Notes: generated by a model from the sequence alone, not told the origin. Shown: positions 1 through 8,492, numbered from the stretch's first letter. The stretch: DNA of 64,000 nucleotides from Paraburkholderia acidicola (GCF_002362315.1 NZ_MTZV01000006.1:2790001-2854000); one strand, 5' to 3'. Program-made: numbers and translations.

Positions 1-2
1 TC

Positions 3-1370
3 CGCAGTCTGAACAACACGCTTGGCGTGCCGGGGCCGCATTGTCGCCCGTGGAACCCGCCGTATCAACCGGGCCCCGGGCTCGATGCCGGCGATGTCCG
101 CAACTGGACCTGCGGCGCGGGGCTCGAGAGCGTGTCCGATAACGACCTCGATACGCTGAACAAGGTGTTCCCGAACGGCATCAGCAAGGACGCAATCGCA
201 ACGGGCAGTCATCTGAACGCACGCGAGATCCCGATCGGCCTGCAGTTGCCGGACTGGAACCACTGGGTGCCGCATGTTCATCCGAAGGACGCGTGGGGCG
301 ACTACTTCACGAACTCGAATCTGAACAAGCAGTACGCGGGCGAGGGGACCGGTAACGCCACGTACAACATGCGCGCGCAACTGACCGCCGGTGGCGCGTC
401 ATATGCAACGGGCCACACCGGCGACATTTTCAACGATCTCTATTACTGGGGCAACGAACTCGGCTCCGACTTCACGCCGCCGAATGAAGGAACGTCGGGG
501 GCTTATACGATCGCGCAGCAGCAAAACCTGTACGCGACTGCGCAATGGCAACTGATCAAGTCATGGGAGCTTGCGCAGGACTTCAACCTCGAGGCGCAGT
601 GCCCGCAGGCGTGGGCGGCCCACAACGCACCGAAGATCGAAACGCGCGGCTGGTGCGGCTACTGGCGCTTCGCGTTTAACGTGTCGCCGCATATTCTCGG
701 CTTTCCGGTGAACAACAGCATGTTCGGCAGTCCGGTGGCCGATCTCACGAAGGCCAACCAGTGGTACGAAATGCAGTTGCTGCTGAATCCCGGTAACGGT
801 GCGCATCTGGTGCATCTGCCGCTCGACTGGCAGTACGCGTATGGGTTGTTCGACGATCTGTCGGCGGCGAGCGGGCGCACCGAGCCGGCACGCAAACTCG
901 TATTCGTCGTGAAGGGTGCGCAGGAGATGGATAACGGTGTCGGCGTGACCGATGTGAACCGCGGCTGGACGACACGCGATACGAGCCCGATGGACGTGTG
1001 GGACTTCGGCCAGTCGGGTATCTGGAAAGGCGTTGCGCCTGCCACCGAGCAAGCCGTAGTCAATGCGTTCCTGACGACGTGGCTCGATCGCACGACGAGC
1101 TTCGACGTATCGACGTGGCAGCGTCTCGGTGCGAATCCGGCTTCCGGCGAGGTTGGCTGTGGCTGGAGCATTCGTTCGCTGTGCTGGAGCAACTACGTGC
1201 CAGGGACCTTGCAGGGGCCGACACCGACCGTCGCAAACTTTCCTTCGTGGGCCTTTACGCGCATTCCGTTGATGCGGGGTGAAGGTGTCGATGGTTCGCA
1301 GTTGAATCGCTTCGCGAACTGGATGAATACGGCGTATCCGAGTGGGAATTTTGCGAGTCTTGTGAAGTGA
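3..1370 (+). CDS. Unrecognised aromatic-rich protein, 5'-truncated
   Basis: The frame is open from the first complete codon, so the true start lies left of the window; a GTG at 27 is only an internal candidate. The 455 residues present are rich in Trp, Tyr and Asn and have scattered cysteines (for example CGAGLES, WCGYW, VGCGWS, SLCWSNY). This composition is typical of exported, disulfide-bonded enzymes or binding proteins. I do not recognise a family and assign no function. It converges on the SGNH hydrolase gene 42 bp downstream. Coding looks real because the long frame shows normal GC-rich third positions and ends with a clean stop. Confidence 0.75.
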   Translation, partial: RSLNNTLGVPGPHCRPWNPPYQPGPGLDAGDVRNWTCGAGLESVSDNDLDTLNKVFPNGISKDAIATGSHLNAREIPIGLQLPDWNHWVPHVHPKDAWGDYFTNSNLNKQYAGEGTGNATYNMRAQLTAGGASYATGHTGDIFNDLYYWGNELGSDFTPPNEGTSGAYTIAQQQNLYATAQWQLIKSWELAQDFNLEAQCPQAWAAHNAPKIETRGWCGYWRFAFNVSPHILGFPVNNSMFGSPVADLTKANQWYEMQLLLNPGNGAHLVHLPLDWQYAYGLFDDLSAASGRTEPARKLVFVVKGAQEMDNGVGVTDVNRGWTTRDTSPMDVWDFGQSGIWKGVAPATEQAVVNAFLTTWLDRTTSFDVSTWQRLGANPASGEVGCGWSIRSLCWSNYVPGTLQGPTPTVANFPSWAFTRIPLMRGEGVDGSQLNRFANWMNTAYPSGNFASLVK

Positions 1371-1412
1371 TCTAGCGGGGCGGATGCATATACACATGCG
1401 TGCGCCGTTAAG

Positions 1413-2339
1413 CTACCAGCCGCGCCGGTTCACGAATCCGGCAACCTGCTCTGCGACGATCCGGTAACCGTTGGAGTTCAGATGCAGGTTGTCGACCCGC
1501 AGCGAAACCGGGACGGCATCGGCCTCGCGGTTTCGCTGATCGGCGTCGCTCATATTCGCGTGGGCAATCAGGGCGGAGCGTATGTCGATGAAGTTGTGCG
1601 GGAAGCGTGCTGCCAGTGCGCGATTGAGCGCGGTCACCGTTGCGTAGCCTGGTGTGCCTCGTTCTTCGTCCGCGCTGTTCGTGATGGACAGCACGATGAA
1701 GCGGCCCGCGTCGATGCGCGCTGCCATCCGCGCAATGTTGTGCACCGTTTGTGTCGTTTGGCCTGCGCTGACGTCGTTGCGTCCGGCCCAGATAACGCTG
1801 ACGTCGCAACGATGGTCGTCGACGATGAACGGACTGTCGGCGGGAACGCTCGATGGCGACGCGCCATGGGTATCGCGAATGAAGACGTGGTGATAGGTCG
1901 TGGTGTACGCGAGTTTTCCGGGGATACCGTCTAGCGTACCGTGTACGTCGCCGGCACCCGCACCGGGAATCGACAGATGGTTCGTCACGGTGACCGGTAT
2001 GGGGCCATCGACAGGCACTTCACCACCTTCGACGCTCACACGTGCGACCAGTGCACCCTCGCGTGCAGCAATCGATTCCGAGACCTGCCCGGAAACGCCG
2101 AAATTGCGCACAGCGCGGCCACCGAGCAACACCGACAATTGATAAGGCCACGTACCAGACAAGCCGCCGATGCCGGGCGTACCTGTCGTGAGCGAGTCAC
2201 CCCAGGCATCGATGGGTTGGCCTTGCGATATCGGCGGGCACGATGCCCCGTATGCCGGCGTGAGCAATGAGGCCAGCACCGAACAGCACGCTGCAACACC
2301 AACACCGCCGCGCAGACTGCGTGTCTTCACGATGCGCAC
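1413..2339 (-). CDS. Exported SGNH/GDSL-family hydrolase
   Basis: This is a probable esterase or deacylase of the SGNH superfamily, acting in the periplasm or outside. In the 308-residue form the blocks are visible: WGDSL with nucleophile Ser49, NFGVSGQ (block II), WAGRNDV (block III GxND) and DNLHLNSNGY near the C-terminus (Asp and His of block V). The GTG start at 2339 was chosen because it leaves a typical signal peptide ending near Ala32 and follows the upstream acyltransferase stop by only a few bases. The open frame extends further upstream, into the acyltransferase gene. The two genes are co-directional and probably one operon. The substrate is unknown; removal of acyl groups from a polysaccharide is an inference from the neighbour. 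Confidence 0.85.
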   Translation of the reverse strand: MRIVKTRSLRGGVGVAACCSVLASLLTPAYGASCPPISQGQPIDAWGDSLTTGTPGIGGLSGTWPYQLSVLLGGRAVRNFGVSGQVSESIAAREGALVARVSVEGGEVPVDGPIPVTVTNHLSIPGAGAGDVHGTLDGIPGKLAYTTTYHHVFIRDTHGASPSSVPADSPFIVDDHRCDVSVIWAGRNDVSAGQTTQTVHNIARMAARIDAGRFIVLSITNSADEERGTPGYATVTALNRALAARFPHNFIDIRSALIAHANMSDADQRNREADAVPVSLRVDNLHLNSNGYRIVAEQVAGFVNRRGW

Positions 2340-2346
2340 CGCAGAT

Positions 2347-3492
2347 TCAATTGCGCACTGGCATTTGAGCGAGCGCACGCTGCATCGTGAACCTGCGTGC
2401 AAGGCGGCTACCGAGACGCATTGCCGGTCGTTCGACGCAGACGTAGCCCGCATAACTCACCGGGATCACCAGCGCAGCCGCGATGAGCAGCGACAGTGTG
2501 ACGCCGAGCCGTTCGCCGAGCAGATGCACGACCGCGAACAGCACCACGGCGTGATACAGATACAGGCTGTACGAAATCGCGCCGAGAAAGGGCAGTGGCC
2601 GGATCTGTAGCAGCCGCGCAAACGATGCGAGCGCGACCGCACTCGCGATGATGCCGCCCACGGCGGCCAGCACGATCCAGTCGAACAGGTAGTCGCTGAG
2701 AATGCCCGACACGCGCAGGGAAATCGGCCGCGACAGGACATACAGCGCTAGCGAGGCAGCGGGGATGATCACAACAGTTGCGCGGGGCGCGCGCCGTAGC
2801 CAGTTCGACAGGCGCTCTCGATGCCTGGCGAGCGCGGCGCCTGCAACGAACATCAGTAGATAGTGAAGTGTGGGCAGCCACTCGGCTGAGACGCTTGCCT
2901 GAATCACCGGATGACCGGTGTGTATTGCATGCCAGCAGACCGCCACCGACAACAGCATGGCAGCTCCAATTACCTGCCAGGTCGGTACGCGCGAGATCAG
3001 TAATACGACCGGCACGAAGATCAGCGAAATACGCATCTCGTACACAAGCGACCAGAGAACAGGGTCTAGCCGGCTCGTCTCGAACGGGAAGACGAACAGC
3101 AGATGCCACAACAGTTCGATGTTGGGGAAGGTCGCAGGCCATCCGTCGTTGAACCACCAGCCGGCCCATGCAACTGGCCCCGCGTAGCACAGCGCATAAC
3201 ATGCATACGCGACGATCACGGCCACCGCATAGGGAAGATAAACCCGGCAAATGCGCCGCATGACATATTCGCCGTAGCCTGGTTTAGGCGTTCCACCGAT
3301 CTGCAAGGCCAGTACGAAACCGCTGAGTGTAAAAAACAGAATGACTGCTTCATGGCCGCCGAACAACACCCGGAGCGGCGTGTGACGCAAGGCGATCAAA
3401 GGCGCGAGCAGCGTGAAATGCGAGAAGACGACAGTGAGCGCAGCGAGGCCACGCAGCGCGTCGAGCTGTTGGTAGCGTTTCTCGTGGGGCAT
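2347..3492 (-). CDS. Acyltransferase-3 (OafA/YrhL-type) membrane protein
   Basis: This is an integral membrane O-acyltransferase that transfers an acyl group, commonly acetyl, to surface glycans or other acceptors. The 381-residue protein starts with the family signature RYQQLDALRGLAALTVVFSHF, containing the conserved RG and the catalytic-type His of the first helix, and then has about ten hydrophobic segments. The ATG at 3492 was preferred to one 33 bases upstream because GGGAGA sits at the right distance before it. Many OafA homologues carry a C-terminal SGNH domain. Here that activity is a separate, adjacent secreted protein, which suggests paired acyl transfer and removal. Confidence 0.88.
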   Translation of the reverse strand: MPHEKRYQQLDALRGLAALTVVFSHFTLLAPLIALRHTPLRVLFGGHEAVILFFTLSGFVLALQIGGTPKPGYGEYVMRRICRVYLPYAVAVIVAYACYALCYAGPVAWAGWWFNDGWPATFPNIELLWHLLFVFPFETSRLDPVLWSLVYEMRISLIFVPVVLLISRVPTWQVIGAAMLLSVAVCWHAIHTGHPVIQASVSAEWLPTLHYLLMFVAGAALARHRERLSNWLRRAPRATVVIIPAASLALYVLSRPISLRVSGILSDYLFDWIVLAAVGGIIASAVALASFARLLQIRPLPFLGAISYSLYLYHAVVLFAVVHLLGERLGVTLSLLIAAALVIPVSYAGYVCVERPAMRLGSRLARRFTMQRALAQMPVRN

Positions 3493-3636
3493 CGATTCTC
3501 CCGTCAGGCTGCGGTCGCGCGACAACGCTTACTGGTACGAGGCGTTGTTGAGGCTCGCATCTTTGCAGGATTCCACTTGCCGCTCTGTGCTCTCGCCAAC
3601 CATCGGGACGAAAAGAGATCGACGGGTTGTACCTCG

Positions 3637-4164
3637 TCAAACGATGTTCGCCCGCCCCCCAGACTCGCCGCCCGCAGGACGCAAACCACACATCTCCGCC
3701 ACATATTCCGCGAACGCCTGACTCGACTGTTCTTCGAGACTTCCGTCGGGTCGACGCGTTGCACGAAGGTATTGATACGTCGCAACGACAAGCTTCATTG
3801 CCTTGCCTTCCTGCACGATCATTGGCGTACCGAGCACGATCGAAGCCAGACGGATCGCCGATTCAAGCGCAGCCATATCGACGCCTTCAGCGTTTTGATG
3901 GCGAAAATCCGCGCCGGTCGCGAGCCATTCCAGCGAACAGTTGGCGGCTCGCGAGATCTGCTCCGCCTTGCCGAGACCAGGCTCCGACCCTTGCAGATAA
4001 CGACGGATTAATCCCTCACCGAGACCGGCCTTGCGTGCGAACGCACTGACCGACGAATTGCCGATCAAGGCTTTCAGTCGATCGGCAAACGTTGCGTCGG
4101 CAGGCAACAAGGGCAGTGAATTCGTACTATTGTGCGAATCGTCAGTAACGTGTTGCGATTTCAT
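3637..4164 (-). CDS. CI-like helix-turn-helix transcriptional repressor
   Basis: A small XRE/CI-type DNA-binding protein of 175 residues. The N-terminal half (about residues 25-85) has the four-helix HTH pattern: TFADRLKAL, SVSAFARKAGLGEGLIRRYL, then ISRAANCSLEWLATG, a frequent ending of Bac_CI_repr-type domains. The remainder is an alpha-helical segment of unknown role with no S24 peptidase motif, so self-cleavage is unlikely. The start at 4164 follows a GGGA. It is divergent from an aldo/keto reductase. An almost identical 21-bp element occurs in inverted orientation just inside the coding start and in the promoter region, so autoregulation and control of the reductase are likely. Confidence 0.8.
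   Translation of the reverse strand: MKSQHVTDDSHNSTNSLPLLPADATFADRLKALIGNSSVSAFARKAGLGEGLIRRYLQGSEPGLGKAEQISRAANCSLEWLATGADFRHQNAEGVDMAALESAIRLASIVLGTPMIVQEGKAMKLVVATYQYLRATRRPDGSLEEQSSQAFAEYVAEMCGLRPAGGESGGRANIV
4121..4141. promoter_or_regulatory. Operator-like inverted element, copy 1
   Basis: This 21-bp element is identical at 20 of 21 positions to the reverse complement of 4218-4238. Its core is an imperfect 18-bp palindrome (TTCGTACTATTGTGCGAA). It lies within the first codons of the CI-like repressor gene. A repressor dimer bound here and at the second copy could block or loop the repressor promoter. The function is inferred from symmetry and position. Confidence 0.6.
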
Positions 4165-4184
4165 TCCGGCGTCCCTATGATGCA

Positions 4185-4213
4185 ATGCTGCGTTTATAGG
4201 TTTAACGCAGCAT
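4185..4213. repeat. Perfect 10-bp inverted repeat between the two operator copies
   Basis: ATGCTGCGTT (4185-4194) and AACGCAGCAT (4204-4213) are perfect inverted copies separated by 9 bp. The repeat lies in the repressor's 5' region between the two operator-like elements. It could be an additional protein site or an RNA hairpin in the repressor leader. Confidence 0.5.
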
Positions 4214-4217
4214 ATTG

Positions 4218-4238
4218 CGATTCGCACTATAGTACGAA
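4218..4238. promoter_or_regulatory. Operator-like inverted element, copy 2
   Basis: The core TTCGCACTATAGTACGAA (4221-4238) is an 18-bp palindrome with one mismatched pair and a TATAGT centre. It lies between the divergent repressor and aldo/keto reductase genes. Together with the copy at 4121-4141 it forms a head-to-head pair about 97 bp centre to centre. It is probably the CI-like protein's binding site. Confidence 0.62.
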
Positions 4239-4273
4239 AAAGGTGACTCGATGTATTTCACACAAAATGTGGC

Positions 4274-4310
4274 CCACGGTGAAGCCGTGGCGTTCCCGCG
4301 CACAGGGAAC
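4274..4310 (+). promoter_or_regulatory. Tandem leader hairpins, the second covering the ribosome site
   Basis: Two perfect 6-bp stems stand one base apart: CCACGG/CCGTGG with loop TGAAG (4274-4290), then GTTCCC/GGGAAC with a 7-base loop (4292-4310). The right arm of the second stem contains the AGGGA that serves as ribosome-binding site for the aldo/keto reductase start at 4316. Translational control by RNA folding is possible but not shown. Confidence 0.4.
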
Positions 4311-4315
4311 ACGAC

Positions 4316-5215
4316 ATGATCTGTCCACGCACTTCACCTCGCGACGGGCTGACGCTATCGCGCATTGCTGCCGGTATGTGGCGACTGATGGACTGGAAGA
4401 TGTCGGAGCAGGCGCTTCGCGGATATATCGACGATTGTCTTGCGTTCGGCGTCACGACCTTCGATCACGCCGACATCTACGGCGGTTACGCCGTCGAAGA
4501 AGCATTTGGAAAAACGTTGAAGACACACCCGTCTCTGCGCGAGCAGATCGAACTGGTGACGAAAACCGGCATCGCGCTCGTCTCGCCAAACCGACCTGAA
4601 CATCGCTTGAAGCACTACAACACGGACCCGACGCACATCCGCGATGCCGTCGAGCGTTCGTTGCGCAACTTCAATACGGATCATCTCGACGTGCTGTTGA
4701 TTCACCGGCCAGATCCGCTGATGCGCTTTGACGAGATCGCAAGAGAGGTCGAGCAGCTTAAACGTGCCGGGAAAATCAGGGCATTCGGTGTGTCCAATTT
4801 CACGCCAGCGCAATTTCAGGCGATGAATACCTTCACGCCGCTTGCGACCAACCAGATCGAGCTTTCACCATTCAAGACGGACGCGATCACGGACGGCACG
4901 CTCGATCAATTGCAGGGCACCGACGTACCACCGATGATCTGGTCCGCGCTAGGCGGAGGACGACTCTTTGCCGAGGGTGACAGTGCTGCGGCGCGGGTAC
5001 GTGCTGTCGCGAGTGAGATTGCAGACAGGCACGACGTTTCGATGTTGACCGTGATCTATGCGTGGTTGCTACGACTTCCGTCCGACCCGATCGTCATAAC
5101 AGGCTCACAACGTCGCGACGCTGTGCGCGACGCGGTCACTGCCAGCGAATTGCAGCTGGACCGGCAGGACTGGTTTGCGCTTCTGGAAGCCGCTACGGGT
5201 AATGAAGTGGCGTAA
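4316..5215 (+). CDS. Aldo/keto reductase (YdhF-type)
   Basis: This is an NADP(H)-dependent oxidoreductase of the AKR superfamily, 299 residues long and cytoplasmic. The catalytic tetrad is complete: Asp50 and Tyr55 in FDHADIYGGY, Lys83 in TKTG, His130 in LLIHRPDP. Typical C-terminal cofactor-contact motifs follow (WSALGGG, then ITGSQRRD). It resembles the E. coli YdhF branch. The start follows AGGGA within a hairpin. It is divergent from a CI-like repressor with palindromic sites between them, so it is probably induced under a specific condition. The physiological substrate is unknown. Confidence 0.88.
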   Translation: MICPRTSPRDGLTLSRIAAGMWRLMDWKMSEQALRGYIDDCLAFGVTTFDHADIYGGYAVEEAFGKTLKTHPSLREQIELVTKTGIALVSPNRPEHRLKHYNTDPTHIRDAVERSLRNFNTDHLDVLLIHRPDPLMRFDEIAREVEQLKRAGKIRAFGVSNFTPAQFQAMNTFTPLATNQIELSPFKTDAITDGTLDQLQGTDVPPMIWSALGGGRLFAEGDSAAARVRAVASEIADRHDVSMLTVIYAWLLRLPSDPIVITGSQRRDAVRDAVTASELQLDRQDWFALLEAATGNEVA

Positions 5216-5234
5216 CGGACCCTGGTCATAACAA

Positions 5235-5305
5235 CGCGCATGCGTATTGGCTGCAAGAACCGCTGGGCGAACCAGCAACCCAGCAACGGCAAAAACGCAT
5301 GCGCG
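5235..5305. terminator. Nested inverted repeats between convergent genes
   Basis: A perfect 11-bp pair (5235-5245 with 5295-5305, core CGCGCATGCGT/ACGCATGCGCG) encloses a second hairpin GCTGGG/CCCAGC (5262-5267 with 5279-5284). It lies between the ends of the aldo/keto reductase (+) and the beta-helix lipoprotein (-), so a bidirectional terminator or mRNA 3'-end structure is the simplest reading. There is no clear T-run next to the outer stem. Confidence 0.45.
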
Positions 5306-5364
5306 GACCTCTTTATGAATGCCTGTCCAATCGTCAGTCGGGCAGGGCGTTTTCCAGGTACACG

Positions 5365-7650
5365 TTAAGGATATTGCCCAAGCCGCACAACGGATGCCGA
5401 CGAGTTGGCGGTGCCACCGGTGTTGTTGATCACGTGTGTGATCTCTCCGACACCGCCTAGCGAAACCGTCGTCATATCCTTAAACGCGATCCCTGAGCCA
5501 TTAGGTGTTTCGATCGCATTGGCCAGTTTGACGCTCGAGTTGGTGCTGAAGTAACAGTAGATACCCACTCCCCAAGCCTGATGACTCGTGACGGAACTGG
5601 CCACCTTGTACGATGGGTAGCCGTTCTCGCCGCCATTCATCCAGCTCGCCTGGTTCGGCACGTCGTAAGGGGCTTCGCTTTGATAGAAGTAAACCCTGCC
5701 GCCATTGCCGCTCCACAAGGTCTGGTACTGCTCGTAGTGTTCAACCGCGAGCCCGTAGATCGTTGCGTTCGCACCCGTTACGACCAGACCATTCGCCGCC
5801 GGGTTCACGGTCCAGCCGACGCCATTACTGTGATCGGCACGCCACAGCCAGAAATCGTCACCGATGACGTTGTTGCTGTTGATCTGCAAGCTGACCGTCG
5901 CCGCTCCTGCCGCGGCGCCGCCTACCCGGAAAAAGAGATCGTGCAGCGATGTCGGATTAGCCGCGTGATTTTGTGAACTCCCTTGCGGTCCCACCTGCAG
6001 CAGCACGGGCGAATTGACTGACCCCGCATCGAAGAGCAGCCCGGCTATGACCACGCCATCGACGTCGTCTACCGACATCGCCGTCACACCGTTATCGGCC
6101 TCAAGCGTAGCGATGCCGAGGCCAAGGATGACGGTGTTGGCACGCGTCACATGCAGGTTGCCGTTCAGGTGATAAACGCCAGGCGTGAACAGCAGGTTGA
6201 GCCCTTGGGCGAGCGCCGCATTGAGGGTTGCGGCCGTGTCTATGTTCTGCTTTGCAACATAGAACTGACTGATCGGCAGCAACTGACCGGCTTCCGCGGC
6301 ATTGACCCAGCCCGCCCCCTGGCTGTTGGACTTAACGCTGGGAACGAAGACGTTGTAGTGGCCCGCGGTGTCGATCGTCAGGAACGGTTTCTCTCTCGAT
6401 ACGGGAGTCTGGTTCACTACGACGTAAGGTGGATTCGGCCACGTTCCCGAGGGCGCGTTATTGACGCCGACAAACACCATGTTCCAGTTCGAACCGACCC
6501 AGCTTCCCCATTGCGAGTTGCGCGACAACCACTGCTGTTGCGATCCGGAATTGATCTGACTATCGATGACGGAGTCCGCGAGGAAACCGCCGCTAGACCA
6601 GCCGCCGTTGTCGTCCAGCACGACGTTCCCTTTGATATGCATGCGACGCCACGGCGACGCTTGCGACACGGCCCAGCGATCGGTGCCTCCCGTACCTGAC
6701 GGAACGACTGCCATATTCTCGGCGCCGCGCCAGAAGTTCTGCGTCGCGTTACCCTGGAACCAGTCCGCTTCGGCATGCACCGCGCCGTTTATCGTCACAT
6801 CGTCGGGGGATTGTCCGAGGCCCAGTACCTGGGTATAGAAACCCACATTGACGTCGACGTTGTACGAGCCCGGTTTGAAAAGCAATGCGTAACGGTTCGT
6901 GCCGAACTGATTGGTTTCCTGCTGGCTGAATACGTTGTCGAGTTGACTCTGAATGCTCGATGCGGACATGGTCGGATCGAAGATCAATACATTGGGTCCG
7001 AAGTCCGGTACCGTCGAGTTCGACGCATTGATGACCGAGAACCAGTTGAAGTTGCCGACCGTTCCCGCGCTACCCACGCTGTCCATCTGCAACTGGATCG
7101 TATGGACGCCTGCTGTCAGCGTGATGTTCGACGAGAGCGTCTGCCAGTTTTGCCAGCCGCCGGTGTCGGGCACGGCGTACTCGCCGGTGGCCGACACACC
7201 GTCGACATTGAAATGGAATGTGCCACCAGGGCCGCTGTTGGCCACGCGTACCTGGAGTGCGTAGGTACCCGGCGATGTGACGTTCACCGTGTAGTTGAGC
7301 CATTCTCCTGCGGCTGCCCAACCCACGTCGTAACCGCCGCCGGTGTCGGTGGTGGCTTCGATGCTGACGCCTTCGCTGGTTCGATATTGCCCGCCGTGAT
7401 TCGTATTGTCCGCGGTGTAATAGCCGGCGTTTAAACCACCGGAATCGAAATTCTCCACCTGAACCTGTCCGGGAACCGGCCAGGGTGTGCCGCCGAAAGG
7501 ACTGCCGGCTGAAGCCTGCATCACCTTGGCGGTGGCTGTGGCCGATGCGTGCGCCGTGCTTTGCGCGACAGGGTTGCCATCGCCGTTGCACCCACCAAGG
7601 GCTAGCACCAGCATACAAACCGTAAGACACGGATAGATTGTCGATTTCAA
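5365..7650 (-). CDS. CBM6-beta-helix surface lipoprotein, TTG start
   Basis: A 761-residue probable outer-membrane or surface lipoprotein for polysaccharide binding or degradation. The TTG at 7650 is preferred because GAGGAG lies 6 bp upstream and it gives a compact lipoprotein signal with lipobox LGGC (Cys21). After a Ser/Ala-rich linker comes a CBM6-type domain (about residues 60-210: QVQVENFDSGG, GGYDVGWAAAGEWLNYTV). A long region of right-handed beta-helix type follows (repeated short turns such as NVIGDD, NTVILGLG), with many exposed Asn, Trp and Tyr. Similar streptomycete proteins are often labelled coagulation-factor-5/8-like. The exact glycosidase or lyase family cannot be fixed from sequence alone. 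Confidence 0.72.
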   Translation of the reverse strand: MKSTIYPCLTVCMLVLALGGCNGDGNPVAQSTAHASATATAKVMQASAGSPFGGTPWPVPGQVQVENFDSGGLNAGYYTADNTNHGGQYRTSEGVSIEATTDTGGGYDVGWAAAGEWLNYTVNVTSPGTYALQVRVANSGPGGTFHFNVDGVSATGEYAVPDTGGWQNWQTLSSNITLTAGVHTIQLQMDSVGSAGTVGNFNWFSVINASNSTVPDFGPNVLIFDPTMSASSIQSQLDNVFSQQETNQFGTNRYALLFKPGSYNVDVNVGFYTQVLGLGQSPDDVTINGAVHAEADWFQGNATQNFWRGAENMAVVPSGTGGTDRWAVSQASPWRRMHIKGNVVLDDNGGWSSGGFLADSVIDSQINSGSQQQWLSRNSQWGSWVGSNWNMVFVGVNNAPSGTWPNPPYVVVNQTPVSREKPFLTIDTAGHYNVFVPSVKSNSQGAGWVNAAEAGQLLPISQFYVAKQNIDTAATLNAALAQGLNLLFTPGVYHLNGNLHVTRANTVILGLGIATLEADNGVTAMSVDDVDGVVIAGLLFDAGSVNSPVLLQVGPQGSSQNHAANPTSLHDLFFRVGGAAAGAATVSLQINSNNVIGDDFWLWRADHSNGVGWTVNPAANGLVVTGANATIYGLAVEHYEQYQTLWSGNGGRVYFYQSEAPYDVPNQASWMNGGENGYPSYKVASSVTSHQAWGVGIYCYFSTNSSVKLANAIETPNGSGIAFKDMTTVSLGGVGEITHVINNTGGTANSSASVVRLGQYP

Positions 7651-8036
7651 TCTAATCTCCTCGAATGGTTTTATTGCAGTTCGGCACCACGACACAACGC
7701 AGCCTGTCGGTGACAGGCACGTACGATCGATCGAATTGCTTAAGCAGTGTGCTGGTGAGACGCCTGGCGTATGCCACGCGCATTGCTTCGGCTAAACGCC
7801 GGCATGGCGGTAGCCGGTAGTGCAGCCGATTACATCGAGCGCAACCGGGAACCCTTGAACAGGATCGCTGCGTCAGGTTCCGGTAGGGCAGAAGCGGTTT
7901 CTCTCTTGATGTTCCGTCATGCCCGCCGGTCGCTTGCCTGGTTGGCCTGCTTCAGGCGCATACAGGGTTCTATCAATCCTAGTCGCAGGTAAACCGAAGA
8001 TTCACCTATCCACTCGGATAGGTGGCGTAAGACACG
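7651..8036. other. 386-bp intergenic region without a gene
   Basis: This contains the upstream region of the TTG-started lipoprotein, with the GAGGAG site next to it and a perfect 7-bp inverted repeat GCCTGTC/GACAGGC with a 3-bp spacer at 7702-7718 (a possible operator). It also holds the hairpin at 8003-8024 annotated separately. A 73-codon + frame at 7771-7992 has no ribosome site or family resemblance and was not called. Confidence 0.5.
8003..8024 (-). terminator. Hairpin terminator downstream of the GNAT gene
   Basis: Perfect 9-bp arms CACCTATCC (8003-8011) and GGATAGGTG (8016-8024) flank a 4-base loop, 12 bp after the stop codon of the minus-strand acetyltransferase. There is only a short AT-rich tail. 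Confidence 0.55.
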
Positions 8037-8492
8037 CTAGTCCTGAGCGCGGATGTATTCGTAATCCAGATAGTCGGCTCGTTCCCGGACCCGTTGAAAG
8101 CCTGCAGCCTCGTACAGGGCACGGGCAGGATTATTGATGTGTACGTTCACGATGAGGTGCGTGTGACCCTGCGCCGACGCATCCTCTACGAACGTGTCGA
8201 AAAGACGTCTGCCCAGTCCGTGTCGACGCTGCTCGGTCGCAACGTAAATCGATGCGAGAACGGCTTTCTGGTCATCCTCCTGCCAGAAACAATATCCCAC
8301 CACTTTCCCTTCATGCTCGACGACGAACATTCGATCGAGATTCGATGTCCACTGTCGCAGGTGCGCGGGGATGGCATTTTTCCATCCAGCTTCCTGCTCG
8401 GGTTCGATGTTGCGGATGTAATCGAGTTCTCCGCTGTAGATAGAAGGAAGATCCGTCGGGTGTGCTTTTCTGATGGTGTGCGTGGGTTGCAC
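8037..8492 (-). CDS. GNAT-family N-acetyltransferase
   Basis: A 151-residue acetyl-CoA-dependent acetyltransferase. The fold markers are present: RKAHPTDLPSI at the N-terminus (beta1/alpha1), VVGYCFWQED, ASIYVATEQRRHGLGRRLF with the Q-R-R-x-G-x-G acetyl-CoA pyrophosphate loop, and NPARALYEAAGF (alpha4/beta6). The GTG at 8492 is chosen because AAGGA stands 8 bp upstream; upstream in-frame ATGs would add a long non-homologous tail. It is divergent from the SDR gene at 8756. The substrate is unknown. Confidence 0.82.
   Translation of the reverse strand: MQPTHTIRKAHPTDLPSIYSGELDYIRNIEPEQEAGWKNAIPAHLRQWTSNLDRMFVVEHEGKVVGYCFWQEDDQKAVLASIYVATEQRRHGLGRRLFDTFVEDASAQGHTHLIVNVHINNPARALYEAAGFQRVRERADYLDYEYIRAQD

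Noticed and set aside
7771..7992. 73-codon plus-strand frame in the 7.7-8.0 kb gap
   Set aside because: No ribosome site, no similarity, and unlikely composition.
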